Shown one piece after another: positions 17,254 through 26,277 of a stretch of DNA of 64,000 bases. This DNA comes from an uncultured Candidatus Saccharibacteria bacterium (GTDB taxonomy: Bacteria > Patescibacteriota > Saccharimonadia > Saccharimonadales > Saccharimonadaceae): the NCBI GenBank assembly GCA_937924995.1, contig CALEXY010000019.1, forward strand, positions 4,988-68,987, read 5' to 3'. The number at the start of each line of letters is the position of its first letter. Position 1 is the first letter of the stretch. The notes beneath the pieces were generated by a model. That model saw only the letters and a program-made list of their open reading frames with translations. It was not told the DNA's origin and did not search any database. The position numbers were made by a program, and so were the translations under genes.

Positions 17254-19038
17254 TTACGATCTAAGCGTAAAATAACCTGGAGCTCCTGGACGATCAATAC
17301 GAAGCCACGTTTTATCGGCATCAGATGGATTAGCAAGATATGAACCGTTACCACCACGAAGTTTATTTCGCCCCCTAAATGGAGTTAACTGGGTAACGAT
17401 CTTTGAGATATTAAAATCATTCTTAATATAGATACGCTGTAATTCGTCACCAGCGTTATTATAGATGGAAAACATATTACCCACCGCAATAAGATTAGTA
17501 GTGTTAAAATTCGCAATATCTAATGATACAAGTGCATTCATATCACCAAACATGTAGTCCATATCTTTAACTTTTTCGGTATTGAAATTTGCTAAATTTA
17601 GGTTTGTAATTGAACTAACGAGAGCAAACATAGCATGCATATCAGTTACATTTCGAGTATCAAATGAAGAAACGTTCAGAGAAATAAGATTCCTCATACC
17701 GCGAAACATATTCTTCATATCGGTAACACTAGTGGTATTAAAATTAGATAAATCTAATTCCGTCAATGCCGAATCATTCGCAAACATACTTTCCATACTA
17801 GTTACCTTACTAGTATTAAAATTGGCTAGGCTCAATCTCCTCAACTTTGACATACCATAAAACATGGAAATCATTGTGGTCACCTTACTAGTGTTAAAAC
17901 TTGAAATATCAATATTCTCTAAAGATTCAACTCCATAAAAAACCGCTCGCATATCAGAAACATTTTCTGTATTAAAATTAGTCAGATTAAGTATTTTTAA
18001 TTTAGACGCATTACCCAGAAAAGCAGCGAGATCGGTATTTTTATGAGTATTAAAATGCGACAGATCAAGAGACTCAAGTGATTTCATATTAAAGAACATG
18101 CCATTCATAGTTGTAACTTCACTAGAGTCGAATTTTGTAAGATCTAGATTTACGATATTAGTAAAATAATAAAACATATAGGTACAGTCGGTGTTAAGCA
18201 AAATTTTTTCAGCACCAGCATAATAATATACAGTATTCTCTGACTCTATAAACCAAGCTTTTATTTCTAAATCAGAATCTGGAGATTCAATACTAACCGT
18301 GTTTACCCCTAGTGGTGGTAGAGTGCTAGAAGAATTAAAATGTTTAATATTATTTTTTAATCCTATATTAGATTCATATAACTGCGCGATATCTAAGGAC
18401 CCAACCTTCCGATTAAAATCTTTTCCATCTGTCATTACCGCGCGCATGGCATATGGATTCGAAATAAAAGAAAGGATTAGTTTGTTCTGATAATTCCCGG
18501 ATTCCAAATTATCCGCTAATTTCATACCAATACTAAGTTGGTTTGACTCGTTGCCATTAGTCTTCCCTGTAGTCTGCAAGATTTGCGCTGGAGTAGAGAG
18601 AGCTGGGATCGGTGCGTAGTTTGTGGAAGTACCGAACTTATAACCCCAAGTATTATTTGGTAGATTATTCAGTGCCAAGTTCGTACTTATAGAATCGATT
18701 TTCGCACCAACAGCAGACCCTACATTAGTTAGCGCAGTATTTTCGGTTTCGGAGCTTAATGTCGCCGTATAGCCGGTGCGGTTATTGGTGTTTACCGTGA
18801 AATTAAACGGAATTTCTGTGGTTTTATCTGTCGAATTTATTACCTGATTCCCATTCACCTGCAAATTCGCTTGATCCACGGAAGCCGATAAGGTTGGAAC
18901 GAAGAGAGCAAAAGTATTATTAGCGAGAATGAGGTTTGAAAAAGAAATTAGACCTAAAAATAATCCGAGAAACTTTAGTTCCCAGCTAAACCACCCCCCC
19001 CCGTGGGGGTTTCCCATATGTGATTTTTGGCTAATCAT
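17254..19038 (-). CDS. Secreted DUF285/BspA-type surface protein with G9 tract
   Basis: 594 residues. It starts MISQKSHMGNPHGGGWFSW, with the three Gly encoded by a run of nine G. The signal segment is at about 20-42 (FLGLFLGLISFSNLILA), followed by NNTFALFVPTLSAS. The N-terminal domain is almost identical to those of the genes at 1-1780 and 59766-61484. About nine DUF285 repeats and the C-terminal block (LRGGNGSYLANPSDADKTW, LRIDRPGAPGYFTLRS) follow. At its present length the G tract keeps the gene in frame (ON). Gain or loss of one G would stop translation before the signal peptide is made. Confidence 0.9.
   Translation of the reverse strand: MISQKSHMGNPHGGGWFSWELKFLGLFLGLISFSNLILANNTFALFVPTLSASVDQANLQVNGNQVINSTDKTTEIPFNFTVNTNNRTGYTATLSSETENTALTNVGSAVGAKIDSISTNLALNNLPNNTWGYKFGTSTNYAPIPALSTPAQILQTTGKTNGNESNQLSIGMKLADNLESGNYQNKLILSFISNPYAMRAVMTDGKDFNRKVGSLDIAQLYESNIGLKNNIKHFNSSSTLPPLGVNTVSIESPDSDLEIKAWFIESENTVYYYAGAEKILLNTDCTYMFYYFTNIVNLDLTKFDSSEVTTMNGMFFNMKSLESLDLSHFNTHKNTDLAAFLGNASKLKILNLTNFNTENVSDMRAVFYGVESLENIDISSFNTSKVTTMISMFYGMSKLRRLSLANFNTSKVTSMESMFANDSALTELDLSNFNTTSVTDMKNMFRGMRNLISLNVSSFDTRNVTDMHAMFALVSSITNLNLANFNTEKVKDMDYMFGDMNALVSLDIANFNTTNLIAVGNMFSIYNNAGDELQRIYIKNDFNISKIVTQLTPFRGRNKLRGGNGSYLANPSDADKTWLRIDRPGAPGYFTLRS
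18994..19002 (-). repeat. G9 homopolymer in the 5' coding region (candidate phase-variation tract)
   Basis: Nine G on the coding strand form codons 13-15 (Gly-Gly-Gly), ahead of the signal-peptide core. CCCCCAC lies just upstream on the coding strand, so a small G/C hairpin is also possible. Confidence 0.8.
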
Positions 19039-19046
19039 ATATATTT

Positions 19047-19057
19047 ATTTTAACATA
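19047..19057 (-). promoter_or_regulatory. Extended -10 promoter, leaderless start
   Basis: TATGTTAAAAT ends 8 nt before the ATG at 19038. Confidence 0.7.
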
Positions 19058-19067
19058 AACATAGGCG

Positions 19068-19149
19068 GAATGTCGCATACCTTTTTTCGGACCGCTCAAG
19101 GGCACTTACTAAAGCTATTGTCCTCAAAAAGGTAAGACAACATTCTTTT
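19068..19149. repeat. Intergenic inverted-repeat element
   Basis: The left arm starts GAATGTCGCATACC, then TTTTTTCGGACCGCTCAAGG. The right arm is an imperfect inverted copy ending GGTAAGACAACATTCTTTT. It fills the space between the 3' end of the frameshifted surface gene and the promoter of the gene starting at 19038. The same sequence recurs at 1817-1842 and 58106-58302. Confidence 0.65.
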
Positions 19150-20992
19150 CTAAGGCTTTCTAGTAAAGTACCCCTGCACACCCGGTCGATCCACACGGAG
19201 CCAGGTTTTATCCGCCATCGAAGGATCAGCAAGATATGAGCCATTGCCTCCACGCAGCCTCTTCCGATTTCTAAACATATTAGTATCATCAGTTAATTCA
19301 GATGTATCAAAATCATTATTGACATAAATTGTTTCTAGTTTATCCTTAGACATATCTCCATTTTGAAGAGAAAACATATTTTGCATATCCTTCACTTTGG
19401 AGGTATTGAAGCTGGAGAGATCAATAGTAGTGAGATTAGTCATACCAGAAAACATATAGCTCATATCCGTCACCTGAGGAGTATTAAATCCAGAAAGATT
19501 AAGATTGGTAATATTAGACATGCCCGAAAACATAAAGCTCATATCAGTAACCTGAGAGGTGTCGAAACTAGAGAGATTAAGGGTAGTGGGACTATGCATG
19601 CCAGCAAACATAAAACTCATATCCTTCACCTTGAAGGTATTGAAGCTGGAGAGATCAATAGCAGTAAGCTTAGGCACATCATAAAACATAGCTTTCATAT
19701 TCGTCACCTTAGATGTGTCGAAATTGGATAGATTAAGAGTGGTGAGACTACGCATATTATCAAACATATGATTCATATCTCTTACTTGGGAAGTATCGAA
19801 GTCAGAGAGATTAAGAGTGGTGAGATTACGCGCGCCACGAAACATAGTCTCCATATTCATCACTTTGGAGGTATTGAAGCTGGAGAGATCAAGGTTGGCA
19901 AGGTTAAATGTATTGTAAAACATACGACTCATATCCGTCACATTCGAGGTATTGAAGCTGGAGAGATTAAGGTTGGTAAGATTAGACATACCAGAAAACA
20001 TGGATTGCATATTTATTACATTAGAAGTATCGAAGCTGGAAAGATTAAGCGTACTGAGTTTATGTATGCCGAAAAACATAGACTGCATATTCGTCACTTT
20101 AGAGGTATCAAAATTAGAGAGATCTAGATCTAAAACATTTTTGATTTTTGCATCCTTTTGTTTTGAAAAGAACATTCTACTACTATCCGTGTTCAAATAA
20201 ACTTTCTCGGTTTCAGCATAATAATAAGCTGTTTTATCGGTCGAATCTAACCATAACTTTATTTCACATTCAGATTCCTCATCTTCGATATTTACCGCAT
20301 TCATAGATATTATTGGTGCTACTGTACTCTTTTTAAAATGCTCGATTTTATTTGTCGCGGTTTCGAGAGATTTTAATTTTTCATTAAAATCAGGACCTTC
20401 GGTCATAATAGCGATACGATTATAATTATTGGTTAAAATCGAAAATACTAGTTTATTTGTATATCTGCCACTTTCGAGATTATCGCTTAGTTTCATGCCA
20501 ATATTTAGTTGATTCGATTCGTTGCCGTTGGTCTTCTGCGGTTTGTAAAATTTGCGCTGGACTAGAAAGAGCTGGAATCGGTGCATAGTTCGTGGACGCG
20601 CCAAACTTATATCCCCAAGTATTGTTAGAAAAATTTCCTAGTTGTCCAGCGGAAGAAATCGAATTAATCTTTGCACCATTCGTAGAGTCGTTGTTCACTA
20701 ACGCTGTTTCATTAGTCTCTGAATTCAAAATTGCCGTATAGCCAGTCTTGTTATTTGTATTTACCGTAAGATTTAAGGGAATTTCTGTGGTTTTATCTGT
20801 AGAATTAATCACTTGGTTTCCGTTGATTAAAGCTGCAGTATTATCCACTGAAGCTGAAAGAGTTGGTGTAAACAAGGCAAATACTTGACTTGAAAAAGAT
20901 AGTTCACAAAATACAGCAGAAAATAGTATGACTAGGAGTGTTGATTTTAATGAGAACTTTAATGAACCTAGATGAGAGGAAAAATAGTCCAT
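19150..20992 (-). pseudogene. Frameshifted DUF285/BspA-type surface protein gene
   Basis: One gene split into two overlapping frames. The 5' part (from 20992) has a signal segment and the N-terminal domain up to SSPAQILQTA, then shifts out of frame and ends at 20480. The 3' part resumes in another frame at KTNGNESNQLNIGMKL and runs through about ten DUF285 repeats to the C-terminal block (WLRVDRPGVQGYFTRKP). Comparison with paralogues shows GCAGAAGACC where they have two more G (coding strand), so two bases are missing at about 20536/20537. The promoter is intact. The cause may be decay, a population variant or an assembly error. Otherwise it would be an ordinary family member of about 615 residues. 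Confidence 0.8.
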
Positions 20993-21002
20993 ATATGCTT
21001 TT

Positions 21003-21013
21003 ATTATAGCATA
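21003..21013 (-). promoter_or_regulatory. Extended -10 promoter upstream of the frameshifted surface gene
   Basis: TATGCTATAAT ends 10 nt before the ATG at 20992. Confidence 0.65.
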
Positions 21014-21025
21014 AAAGGAATAGAC

Positions 21026-22576
21026 TTATGAAACCAATTCGAACCACATCTTGAGATCTTCGAGGGTGGAGTCGAGAATTTTACGGCCGTCGGCAGTCTC
21101 GCCAGTAGTTTGGTAATGTCTCAATAGATCATTCATCGCTTGGATAAAGCCGGGGGTCTGACGAGCAATTCTAGCGGCACGGTATTTTTCAAATTTCGTA
21201 ATCTCATCCTGGCTGAGCGCGTTTGGAAAATTTCGCCCCTTATAATTCAGCAGTAATGAATCGAGGCGTTCGTCCTGGAAAATTGGGTGAAAATCAGCCA
21301 ACTCATTAGCGCGAAGATTCGGCACAACTGAAGCTTGCTTACGGTCTTCGTTATTTAAGAAGCCATCATAAAGCCTCGCTTCGGCCTCTTCGAGCTTATC
21401 AAAATTACGCTCACGAGTGAATAATTCACGCATCCGCTCGATGAATTCTGGGTGATTTTTTAGGGTCTCGAGATTCTTTTCAATTTGGGATTTTTCGAGC
21501 TTAATTTTTTGCCAACCAGTAGTACCAACTGGAAATTCCTCGATGCCATTCGAACTAGATTCGGTAGTTTCCACATCCAAGACGGAAAGCGGTGCGACAG
21601 CTGGACATTTACTCGGAGTTAATTCCTTGACATATTTAGAAAAATCGAACCAAGTTTGATATTTTTTGCCAGTGCGACTGATTTTTTCTTCGGGTTTGAA
21701 TTCATTTTCCGCCTGCAAAATTTCCTCAACATTGTAGCGCAAATCGAAGACTAAGATATTTTGGTTTTTCCCAGGGGCGATTGGCACCGCTACCGTGGTG
21801 TGATTAGTTTTACTCGAGTAATGTCCACTAGTGTAAACGAAAGGTGTCGCGGAATCGACAGAAAGATTAGTGGCGTTAAGAAAACGCAGAAGCTGTTTCT
21901 TATCGCGTAGTTTTAAGAGAAAATCGAGAAGTTTTGGTTGCTTTTCATGAATAATTTTCGCTACGGCAATCGTGGCGTAAATATCCGAAAGCGCATCATG
22001 GGCATGTTCATGCGTAATACCGTTTAAGGCAGTGAGGAGCTCGAGGCGGTTGGTCGGTTTTTTCTCACCAGTCTTGGAGTCTTCCGCAACTGGCCAATTA
22101 ATCCCCTCTGGACGCAGCGCCCGCACCATACGGACAACATCCAAAATATCAAACTTACTGCGACCATCGAGATATTGCCAAGTGTACGGATCATAAAAGT
22201 TACGCCAAAACAGATAGCGAATAAATTCATCATCAAAACGCACAGAATTAAAGCCACAAATAATAGTATTCGGAGTAAAAATCTCCTCTTGCAAGATCTT
22301 ACAAAGTTCTGGCTCCGAAAGTCCATCCATACGCGTATCGTTCGGGGTAATATTGGTAGTGACGATAGCATAGGGACTTGGCAAAGTGTCTTCATCGAGA
22401 CGCACGAAGAGATTAACCGGATCACCGATGGGATTAAATTCCAAATCGGTGCGCTGACCAGCAAACTGCATGATGCGATCCTCGCGCGGATTAATACCCG
22501 AAGTCTCCAAATCATAGAAGAAAAAGGTAGGTGGATGATTAGTGGCCAGATAATCCGGATCAAAATTATGATTCAT
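21026..22576 (-). CDS. sbcB: Exodeoxyribonuclease I
   Basis: 516 residues. The DEDD-type 3'-5' exonuclease domain (about 15-205) has the Asp-Glu motif in FYDLETSGINPREDRIMQFA. GFNSVRFDDEFIRYLFWRNF, ALRPEGINWP and HDALSDIYATIAVAK closely follow E. coli ExoI. The C-terminal half contains the SH3-like and helical extensions of ExoI that clamp single-stranded DNA. It degrades ssDNA 3' to 5' in repair and recombination. TATACT lies exactly 6 nt before the ATG, another leaderless layout. It stands alone between the surface genes and the DsbA-like gene. Confidence 0.95.
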   Translation of the reverse strand: MNHNFDPDYLATNHPPTFFFYDLETSGINPREDRIMQFAGQRTDLEFNPIGDPVNLFVRLDEDTLPSPYAIVTTNITPNDTRMDGLSEPELCKILQEEIFTPNTIICGFNSVRFDDEFIRYLFWRNFYDPYTWQYLDGRSKFDILDVVRMVRALRPEGINWPVAEDSKTGEKKPTNRLELLTALNGITHEHAHDALSDIYATIAVAKIIHEKQPKLLDFLLKLRDKKQLLRFLNATNLSVDSATPFVYTSGHYSSKTNHTTVAVPIAPGKNQNILVFDLRYNVEEILQAENEFKPEEKISRTGKKYQTWFDFSKYVKELTPSKCPAVAPLSVLDVETTESSSNGIEEFPVGTTGWQKIKLEKSQIEKNLETLKNHPEFIERMRELFTRERNFDKLEEAEARLYDGFLNNEDRKQASVVPNLRANELADFHPIFQDERLDSLLLNYKGRNFPNALSQDEITKFEKYRAARIARQTPGFIQAMNDLLRHYQTTGETADGRKILDSTLEDLKMWFELVS

Positions 22577-22596
22577 ACTACTAGTATATGCCTAAA

Positions 22597-23292
22597 CTAA
22601 GATTTTAGCTCTTGATTAATGGCTTTGCGGAGTTTTTCCTTGAATTCTTTTTCTTTGGCGGAAGGAAGTTCGAAGGCCTTGCCATTAATATAGATGGTTG
22701 GGGTTTCATTGACACCGAGACGCTTCGAGATAGCCATATCGGCCTTGATTTTTTGCTTCACGGCATCGGAATTCATATCTTTAAGAAATTTTTCTGTATC
22801 GCCCTTACCTTCAGTAACTTCGACAAAATATTCACGGAAGTGATTATCACGGTCAGAAGTAGAGAGAGATTCCCAGTTGGACTGCTCCTTAAAGAGTTTT
22901 TTAGCATATGGTTCCCAGTAGCCTTGGAGGGCAGCGGCATTAGCCGCAGAAGCCGCGGCGGTACCGTTTTGGTGATAGCTCAAGATATAACTTCTAAAAA
23001 CTAGACCGACTTGACCGTCGTATTCTTTCACAATATCAGAGAGATATGGAAAAACCGTGGAACAGAATGGACACTGATAGTCAGCATATTCAGAGATAAT
23101 CACCTTGGCGTCCTTATTGCCTTCATAATTATCGCCCATATCACCATTACGAGAGTCGGCGGCAATATATTTATTCGTGTCGAGACCCTTAATCCAATTG
23201 TCATAAGCAAGATTTGAAGAAATCGCGTTGCCACAAAGCCACAAGAATCCCACAGCTAGCACCCCTAAAAGTCCATAAATCAGTTTTTGCAT
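22597..23292 (-). CDS. DsbA-family thiol-disulfide oxidoreductase, membrane anchored
   Basis: 231 residues. A hydrophobic N-terminal anchor (about 4-23) precedes a thioredoxin-fold DsbA-like domain. The active-site pair C74-x-x-C77 is in YADYQCPFCSTVFPYL, and the cis-Pro loop is GVNETPTIYING. It probably makes or reshuffles disulfides in exported proteins. The surface proteins here contain almost no cysteine, so other exported proteins are the likelier clients. A strong AGGAGG site lies before the ATG. It is divergent from the CBS-domain gene. Confidence 0.9.
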   Translation of the reverse strand: MQKLIYGLLGVLAVGFLWLCGNAISSNLAYDNWIKGLDTNKYIAADSRNGDMGDNYEGNKDAKVIISEYADYQCPFCSTVFPYLSDIVKEYDGQVGLVFRSYILSYHQNGTAAASAANAAALQGYWEPYAKKLFKEQSNWESLSTSDRDNHFREYFVEVTEGKGDTEKFLKDMNSDAVKQKIKADMAISKRLGVNETPTIYINGKAFELPSAKEKEFKEKLRKAINQELKS

Positions 23293-23388
23293 TTTCCTCC
23301 TAATTTCTACTTTTGGTAGATTTTTTGTATAATATAAATATTAGCATATTTTGTCTAAGTTGTAATATTTTAGACTAAAGGAGGAGCC

Positions 23389-24456
23389 GTGTCAGAGGCG
23401 AACATGACAGATATAACAGAAGATAGGACCGATTTTAACGGCGAACAAGAAAACGCGACTGGAGTATTCAGTGGTGAAGAATCTTCCCATGGATTAAAAG
23501 TTTGGTTTGAAAAAATCGGTGTGAAATTAGCCGCCTTTTTCGGTGCGATTAAACAATTTTTAAGCCGCAAAGACGGAGATGAAGAGGCGGACTCCTTCGA
23601 GGGGCCAATGAATCATGGATTTTTCGACCGTAAATTTAATAAAGCAGAAAATGAATCTACAGAGGTCACACATGAGACTGGTACGCTTAGTCAATTTGGT
23701 GGAGCTAATTTAGTCAACAACCATTTTTCGAATTCTGAGCTTGAAACAACTCGCGCCACCGATACCGATGGCGATGGTATGATTAATCGCGAAAAAAGCG
23801 AAGAGGCATTAACCAGACGCGAAGAGGCAACAGATTATCTGAAGAATACCAATTATTACATCGGTACCGCTGAAACAAAAGCGGTTGCTATGCCAGAAGT
23901 ATTCATCCCGGAGACTACGGAAGATTTTGTTTGGTTAATTAATAAAATGCCAAGCACGGTGCTTTCGGATAGCCAGAAAGAAACTCTAGGCAAGGTCATG
24001 AGTTTCGATAGTAAAAAGGTTTCTGATATTATGACACCTAAGGCGGAATTAAAATTCGTGGGCGAAGAAGATTATATGGGGCCATTAACCTTGTCTGGAC
24101 TCTATAAATCAGGTCAGAGTCAGTTTCCTGTGGTTGATCGTCGTGGCGAATTAAGTGGAATTTTGCATGCCAAAACACTTTTCCAATTAGATATCAAGGA
24201 CACCGATCAGGCTTCGGCTTTTATGGACTGCAAAATCGTCTATCTTTCGGAAGATTATCCACTCTACGAAGCACTTTTCACCTTGCTACGTTCACATGCG
24301 CAAGCTTTTGTGGTGGTGGATGAGGCAGGAAAAATCTCTGGCCTGCTCGACGCGCGCGTACTCCTAAGTTCCCTCCTTGCAATTGATGACTCGGCTGATT
24401 TTACTAAAGATGAAGATTTAGCTTCAGTAGTGGAATACGCCAAGCGCTTTAAGTAA
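23389..24456 (+). CDS. CBS-pair domain protein (CorC/hemolysin-like without membrane domain)
   Basis: 355 residues from a GTG start with an excellent aaaggaggag site ending 2 nt upstream of it. The N-terminal 180 residues are charged and low in known motifs. Residues about 205-350 form a CBS pair (VSDIMTPKAELKFV, FPVVDRRGELSGILHAKTL, AQAFVVVDEAGKISGLLDA) resembling the CBS part of CorC/HlyC proteins. No membrane domain is present. CBS pairs bind adenine nucleotides and regulate a partner. The start could instead be the Met five codons downstream. The role is unknown. Confidence 0.8.
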   Translation: MSEANMTDITEDRTDFNGEQENATGVFSGEESSHGLKVWFEKIGVKLAAFFGAIKQFLSRKDGDEEADSFEGPMNHGFFDRKFNKAENESTEVTHETGTLSQFGGANLVNNHFSNSELETTRATDTDGDGMINREKSEEALTRREEATDYLKNTNYYIGTAETKAVAMPEVFIPETTEDFVWLINKMPSTVLSDSQKETLGKVMSFDSKKVSDIMTPKAELKFVGEEDYMGPLTLSGLYKSGQSQFPVVDRRGELSGILHAKTLFQLDIKDTDQASAFMDCKIVYLSEDYPLYEALFTLLRSHAQAFVVVDEAGKISGLLDARVLLSSLLAIDDSADFTKDEDLASVVEYAKRFK

Positions 24457-24482
24457 AATTAATTTATTAAGGTTTGACTTAG

Positions 24483-25313
24483 ATGCAGAATAGACGCTTA
24501 CTCAAAAGACGTGTAGTAACCGGCCTAAGCTTGCTGGGTTTGTTCTTGCTGACAGTGGCGCTAAATCCAAAATCTTATAATTATACACCAGTCTATTCTG
24601 AGCAGCAGAGTGAAAGCATTAAGTCCGACGAGCGTGGCAACGCGAGTAATGCTGAACCCACAGAAGGCAATACTGGACCCAAAGAAACTCAAAACAATCC
24701 AGATAAATCCAATGCTACGAATCCCATGAATAGTACCGATACTTCTAATTCCAAGCCGCTAGCTAGCGAGGTCTTGTCTAATCTCGAAGTTAAGGGTCGT
24801 GCGCCAAAGACTGGTTATAAACGCACAGAATTTTATAAGAATTGGCCAGAAATCGAGGGTTGTAATCTGAGACAACGTATCTTGAAGCGGGATTTTAGCG
24901 AGACGGCGAAGACCGACCAAAAGTGCAATGTGATTTCGGGTAGTTTTTATGAACCGTACACCGGGACTTGGATGAGTTTTTCGAGCCGTGAAGAGATTGG
25001 TAAGAAAATTCAGATTGACCACATCGTGGCGCTTTCGGATGCTTGGCAAAAAGGCGCACAATATCTCAGCAGCGACATTAGATTTCAGATTGCGACTGAT
25101 CCACTAAATCTCGCCGCAGTGGATGGGCCAGCCAACCAACAAAAATCTGATAGCGATGCGGCGAGTTGGCTACCGAAGAATAAGAGTTTTCGTTGCCAAT
25201 ATGTGGCACGCCAGATTTCGGTGAAGAAAAAATATAATCTCTGGGTGACAGAAGCAGAAAAATCCGCGATGAGCAATGTCCTAGGCGGATGTCCGGAGCA
25301 GAGAAGCTACTAA
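24483..25313 (+). CDS. Secreted HNH-family (DUF1524) nuclease
   Basis: 276 residues. A basic N-terminus with a hydrophobic signal/anchor (about 10-27, VVTGLSLLGLFLLTVALN) is followed by a Ser/Asn/Pro-rich linker to about residue 95. The nuclease domain contains IQIDHIVALSDAWQKGA (the DHIV His typical of DUF1524 HNH nucleases), ATDPLNLAAVDGPANQQKSD and a closing Cys pair (FRCQY, LGGC). It probably cuts DNA outside the cell. In host-dependent bacteria this could supply nucleotides or DNA for uptake, which is inference. It lies 26 nt after the CBS gene. Confidence 0.85.
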   Translation: MQNRRLLKRRVVTGLSLLGLFLLTVALNPKSYNYTPVYSEQQSESIKSDERGNASNAEPTEGNTGPKETQNNPDKSNATNPMNSTDTSNSKPLASEVLSNLEVKGRAPKTGYKRTEFYKNWPEIEGCNLRQRILKRDFSETAKTDQKCNVISGSFYEPYTGTWMSFSSREEIGKKIQIDHIVALSDAWQKGAQYLSSDIRFQIATDPLNLAAVDGPANQQKSDSDAASWLPKNKSFRCQYVARQISVKKKYNLWVTEAEKSAMSNVLGGCPEQRSY

Positions 25314-25357
25314 AACGTCAAACACATAAACAATTTAAATACTTAGAGGATGAAAAA

Positions 25358-25858
25358 ATGATTAGAGAGATGGATATAAACGACCGAAAAGATATAGACG
25401 AAATGCAATTTGACCTACAAAAGTATTTTTCGGAAATTGATCAGACCCGTGAGTCTCAACCATATAAGAATATTAATGACGCGCATTATTATATGCAGAA
25501 GATGATGGACGATGCAAAGAATATGGATGGTAAGATTTTTGTTGCTGAAGAGGAGGATGGTAGGCTTACTGGGTTTATTCAAGGCGTAATAATTGAACAT
25601 AGAAAGGGCGAAGACGATTTTTACGACCTAACACATAAGTCCTCCAAAGAAGGTTGGGTTGGTTTGTTATTTGTGAGGCCGGAATATAGAGGACGTAATA
25701 TTGGACAAAATCTGCTTAACGAGATAAAAAATTACTTCAAATCAAAAAATTGCACAAGTATGAAATTACTCGTTTTATCCGACAACAAACATGCAATAGC
25801 CGTCTATGAGAAAAACGGTTTTATGCGTCATGATTTAGAAATGACATTAAATATCTGA
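25358..25858 (+). CDS. GNAT-family N-acetyltransferase
   Basis: About 166 residues from the ATG at 25358, which has an agagga site about 8 nt upstream. A longer frame reaches 25289 but overlaps the nuclease gene. The acetyl-CoA binding motif is EGWVGLLFVRPEYRGRNIGQNLLNE (R-G-x-x-I-G), followed by the typical LLVLSDNKHAIAVYEKNGF. The substrate is unknown. The gene sits next to the hairpin-rich tRNA-Leu locus and looks more AT-rich by eye than its neighbours, so it may have arrived by transfer. Confidence 0.85.
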   Translation: MIREMDINDRKDIDEMQFDLQKYFSEIDQTRESQPYKNINDAHYYMQKMMDDAKNMDGKIFVAEEEDGRLTGFIQGVIIEHRKGEDDFYDLTHKSSKEGWVGLLFVRPEYRGRNIGQNLLNEIKNYFKSKNCTSMKLLVLSDNKHAIAVYEKNGFMRHDLEMTLNI

Positions 25859-25869
25859 TGTAAAAAAAG

Positions 25870-25885
25870 AACTCCGCAAGGAGTT
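25870..25885 (+). terminator. Terminator after the acetyltransferase gene
   Basis: AACTCC-GCAA-GGAGTT with A/T flanks. An identical hairpin with the same flanks lies at 26110-26125. Confidence 0.7.
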
Positions 25886-25907
25886 ATTTAGGCGGACCTG
25901 ACTAGTC

Positions 25908-26066
25908 GATATTTTTCTCTTTGAGAAAAATATCTGTTCCTCCTCGCTCGGAAAGAAAAAAGCTAGCTTTTTTCTTTCACTCGCTTCGTCGTCCAGTCGA
26001 ACTACGTTCTCGTCTAATCTAGATACCAACTAAAAAAGTCTACCAAGGTAGACTTCTTTAGTTGGT
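25908..26066. repeat. Cluster of three long hairpins and tRNA 3'-end duplications
   Basis: No gene is visible between 25886 and 26109. There are three strong inverted repeats: 25908-25934 (12-bp perfect stem, loop TTT), 25951-25978 (28-nt perfect palindrome) and 26025-26066 (20-bp stem, one mismatch, loop AA). Pieces of the adjacent tRNA-Leu 3' end recur at 25896-25905 (ACCTGACTAG) and 26062-26072 (TTGGTGCACCT). CTGTTTGCCCCTTGGGACGC at 26071-26090 recurs inverted at 58231-58250 with one difference. It looks like the scar of an inserted element at a tRNA end. Confidence 0.6.
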
Positions 26067-26109
26067 GCACCTGTTTGCCCCTTGGGACGCATCGGGTGCA
26101 ACAAAAAAG

Positions 26110-26125
26110 AACTCCGCAAGGAGTT
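26110..26125 (-). terminator. Terminator of the tRNA-Leu(GAG) transcript
   Basis: AACTCC-TTGC-GGAGTT followed by CTTTTTTG on the minus strand, 6 nt after the encoded CCA end. It is a duplicate of 25870-25885. Confidence 0.75.
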
Positions 26126-26131
26126 ATTTTT

Positions 26132-26216
26132 TGGTGCACCTGACTAGACTCGAACTAGCACACCCGAAGGCACTACCACCTCAAGGTAGCGTGTATACCA
26201 ATTTCACCACAGGTGC
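26132..26216 (-). tRNA. tRNA-Leu (anticodon GAG)
   Basis: 85 nt with encoded CCA. The acceptor stem is GCACCTG/CAGGTGC, the anticodon stem CTACC/GGTAG with loop TTGAGGT, and the T loop TTCGAGT is standard. The long variable arm (GTGCCTTCGGGTGTG region) marks a class II tRNA. Confidence 0.93.
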
Positions 26217-26277
26217 ATACGGTTATTATAACATATTTTTTCGCTATGGGGAGAAAAATCTTGAAATTATTCCGATT

